Shown in pieces: positions 5,793 to 6,820 of a DNA stretch of 6,820 nucleotides. The DNA is taken from positions 1-6,820 of the forward strand of contig VHBV01000070.1 of NCBI GenBank assembly GCA_016882165.1, read 5' to 3'. Made by a program: the position numbers and the translations under genes. This DNA is from Candidatus Pelagibacterales bacterium (GTDB taxonomy: Bacteria > Pseudomonadota > Alphaproteobacteria > Rickettsiales > UBA1997). Each line of letters begins with the position of its first letter. Within the stretch, counting starts at the first letter, position 1. The notes under the pieces were generated by a model. That model was not told where the DNA came from and did not search any database. It saw only the letters and a list, made by a program, of their open reading frames with translations.

Positions 5793-6820
5793 TTCAAAAG
5801 GACATCCAAAATTTGAGAAAATTTTCTCAAAAGTAGGGAAGCTGGTATGAATCATTTCAGAATCATCAATTTCTACACCATTTTCTAAAGTTAAGCCCAT
5901 TACTAAAAATGACATTGCAATTCTATGATCCATTGCAGTTGTAATGTTAACTAATTTTTGTGGTTTATTTCTCATTTCACCACTAACTTCCAAAAAGTCT
6001 TCTCCCATTTTAAAATCAACACCACACTTTTCTAAATTCTGAGCAATCATTAGTAAGCGATTACTTTCTTTTACTTTTAGTTCAGCAAGACCATTCATTT
6101 TAGTAATTCCTTTTGCATTTGCTGCAGCAATTGACAAAATTGGATATTCATCAATCATTATTGGAGCTCTTTCCGCAGGAACATCAACTCCTTTTAGTTC
6201 GCTTGATTCAACAATAAGATCAGCAACCAGTTCTCCGCCAATTAAGCGTTTATTGGTAATCTCAATTTTACCATTCATTTCAATTAAGGTTGTTAAAATT
6301 CCATCTCGTAATGGATTTATTCCAACATTATTTATCTTTATTTTTGAATTTTTTACTAGAAGTGCAGCAACAATTAGGAATGCGGCAGAAGAAATATCTC
6401 CAGGAATTTCAAAATTTTTGGCATCAAACTCTTGCAATCCAGAATAAGAAATTTTATTTCCGTGTCCGTCATTTAATTCTTCCACTTTAACATTAAGTCC
6501 AAGATAGCGCATCATAATTTCGCTATGATCTCGACATTTCTCAGGTTCAATAATGGTAGTAGTTCCTCGAATTGTAAGAGATGCAAGCAGAATACAGCTT
6601 TTTACTTGAGCTGAAGCAACTTTCATCTTATAAGAAATTGGCATTGGATTTTTTGCACCAACAACAGCAAAAGGCATCAAATTACTTTGTCTTGCCACAA
6701 TTTTTGCTCCAATTTCTGCAATTGGTTCAAAAACTCTTCCCATTGGACGTTTACGTAAAGATGAATCGCCAGTAAAAAATGTTGTAAAGTTGTATGGGCA
6801 AACAAGTCCAGCCATTAATC
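5787..6820 (-). CDS. aroA: 3-phosphoshikimate 1-carboxyvinyltransferase (EPSP synthase, class II), N-terminus outside window
   Basis: Transfers the enolpyruvyl group of PEP to shikimate-3-phosphate, the sixth step of the shikimate pathway to chorismate, in the cytoplasm. About 343 C-terminal codons are visible. The Met at 6815 is internal: the codon before it is Leu and the frame stays open to the edge, fitting the 'RLxMGL' helix of the family, so roughly 90-100 residues are missing. Counting from that Met, 'TGDSSLRKRPMGR' (15-27), 'VASAQVKS' (66-73), 'RDHSE' (95-99), 'RAPIMIDEYPILSIAAA' (216-232), 'LKVKESNRL' (246-254) and 'MDHRIAMSFLVMGL' (295-308) align block by block with the Agrobacterium CP4 enzyme as I remember it, placing it in class II. 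D222/E223 and E250 lie in the expected active-site segments. The class II N-x-T-R motif reads N167-P-L-R170. It converges on the FAD protein gene. Confidence 0.96.
   Translation of the reverse strand, partial: LMAGLVCPYNFTTFFTGDSSLRKRPMGRVFEPIAEIGAKIVARQSNLMPFAVVGAKNPMPISYKMKVASAQVKSCILLASLTIRGTTTIIEPEKCRDHSEIMMRYLGLNVKVEELNDGHGNKISYSGLQEFDAKNFEIPGDISSAAFLIVAALLVKNSKIKINNVGINPLRDGILTTLIEMNGKIEITNKRLIGGELVADLIVESSELKGVDVPAERAPIMIDEYPILSIAAANAKGITKMNGLAELKVKESNRLLMIAQNLEKCGVDFKMGEDFLEVSGEMRNKPQKLVNITTAMDHRIAMSFLVMGLTLENGVEIDDSEMIHTSFPTFEKIFSNFGCPFEE

Noticed and set aside
6253..6775. Three plus-strand open frames of 64-66 codons inside aroA
   Set aside because: They overlap each other or the well-conserved aroA coding sequence in the antisense direction, show no recognisable motif and have no ribosome binding site.
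6815..6820. Met at 6815 as the true start of aroA
   Set aside because: The frame is open to the window edge, the preceding codon is Leu as in the family, and 342 residues would lack about a fifth of a normal EPSP synthase.

Overview
The window looks like a piece of an AT-rich alphaproteobacterial chromosome (roughly 30% G+C by eye). The methionine aminopeptidase, the omega subunit with its short acidic tail, and the DUF6356-type small membrane protein all read like Rickettsiales or a related host-associated lineage. That placement rests on remembered family sequences, not on a search. The coding content is ordinary housekeeping metabolism. I see no mobile element, CRISPR array, tRNA, rRNA or phage gene.

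Layout from left to right. The 5' end of a nitronate monooxygenase/flavin oxidoreductase gene (minus strand) runs off the left edge. A 171-bp gap holds a 24-nt palindrome. map (minus strand) encodes type I methionine aminopeptidase. It diverges across 87 bp from rpoZ (plus strand), the omega subunit of RNA polymerase, which may be read from a leaderless mRNA and ends at the best terminator of the window. A full-length bifunctional (p)ppGpp synthetase/hydrolase, rsh, follows. After 182 bp carrying a promoter candidate and two predicted hairpins come a 79-residue DUF6356-like membrane protein and, 6 bp later, a FAD/NAD(P)-binding protein. These two probably form an operon. On the minus strand, converging on this pair, is aroA, a class II (CP4-like) EPSP synthase whose N-terminus lies beyond the right edge.

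Functional themes are protein maturation (map), transcription and the stringent response (rpoZ next to rsh, an adjacency common in proteobacteria), aromatic compound biosynthesis (aroA) and two flavin- or nucleotide-dependent oxidoreductases. An intact rsh together with aroA suggests an organism less metabolically reduced than Rickettsia in the strict sense. The small membrane protein and the FAD protein are the least understood genes.

No clearly new biological system is visible. Points most worth a second look are the two-hairpin leader before the DUF6356 gene, with complementary loops; substitutions at conserved positions of the (p)ppGpp synthetase domain; the C-terminal Cys-x-x-Cys of the FAD protein; and the scarcity of Shine-Dalgarno sequences at gene starts.
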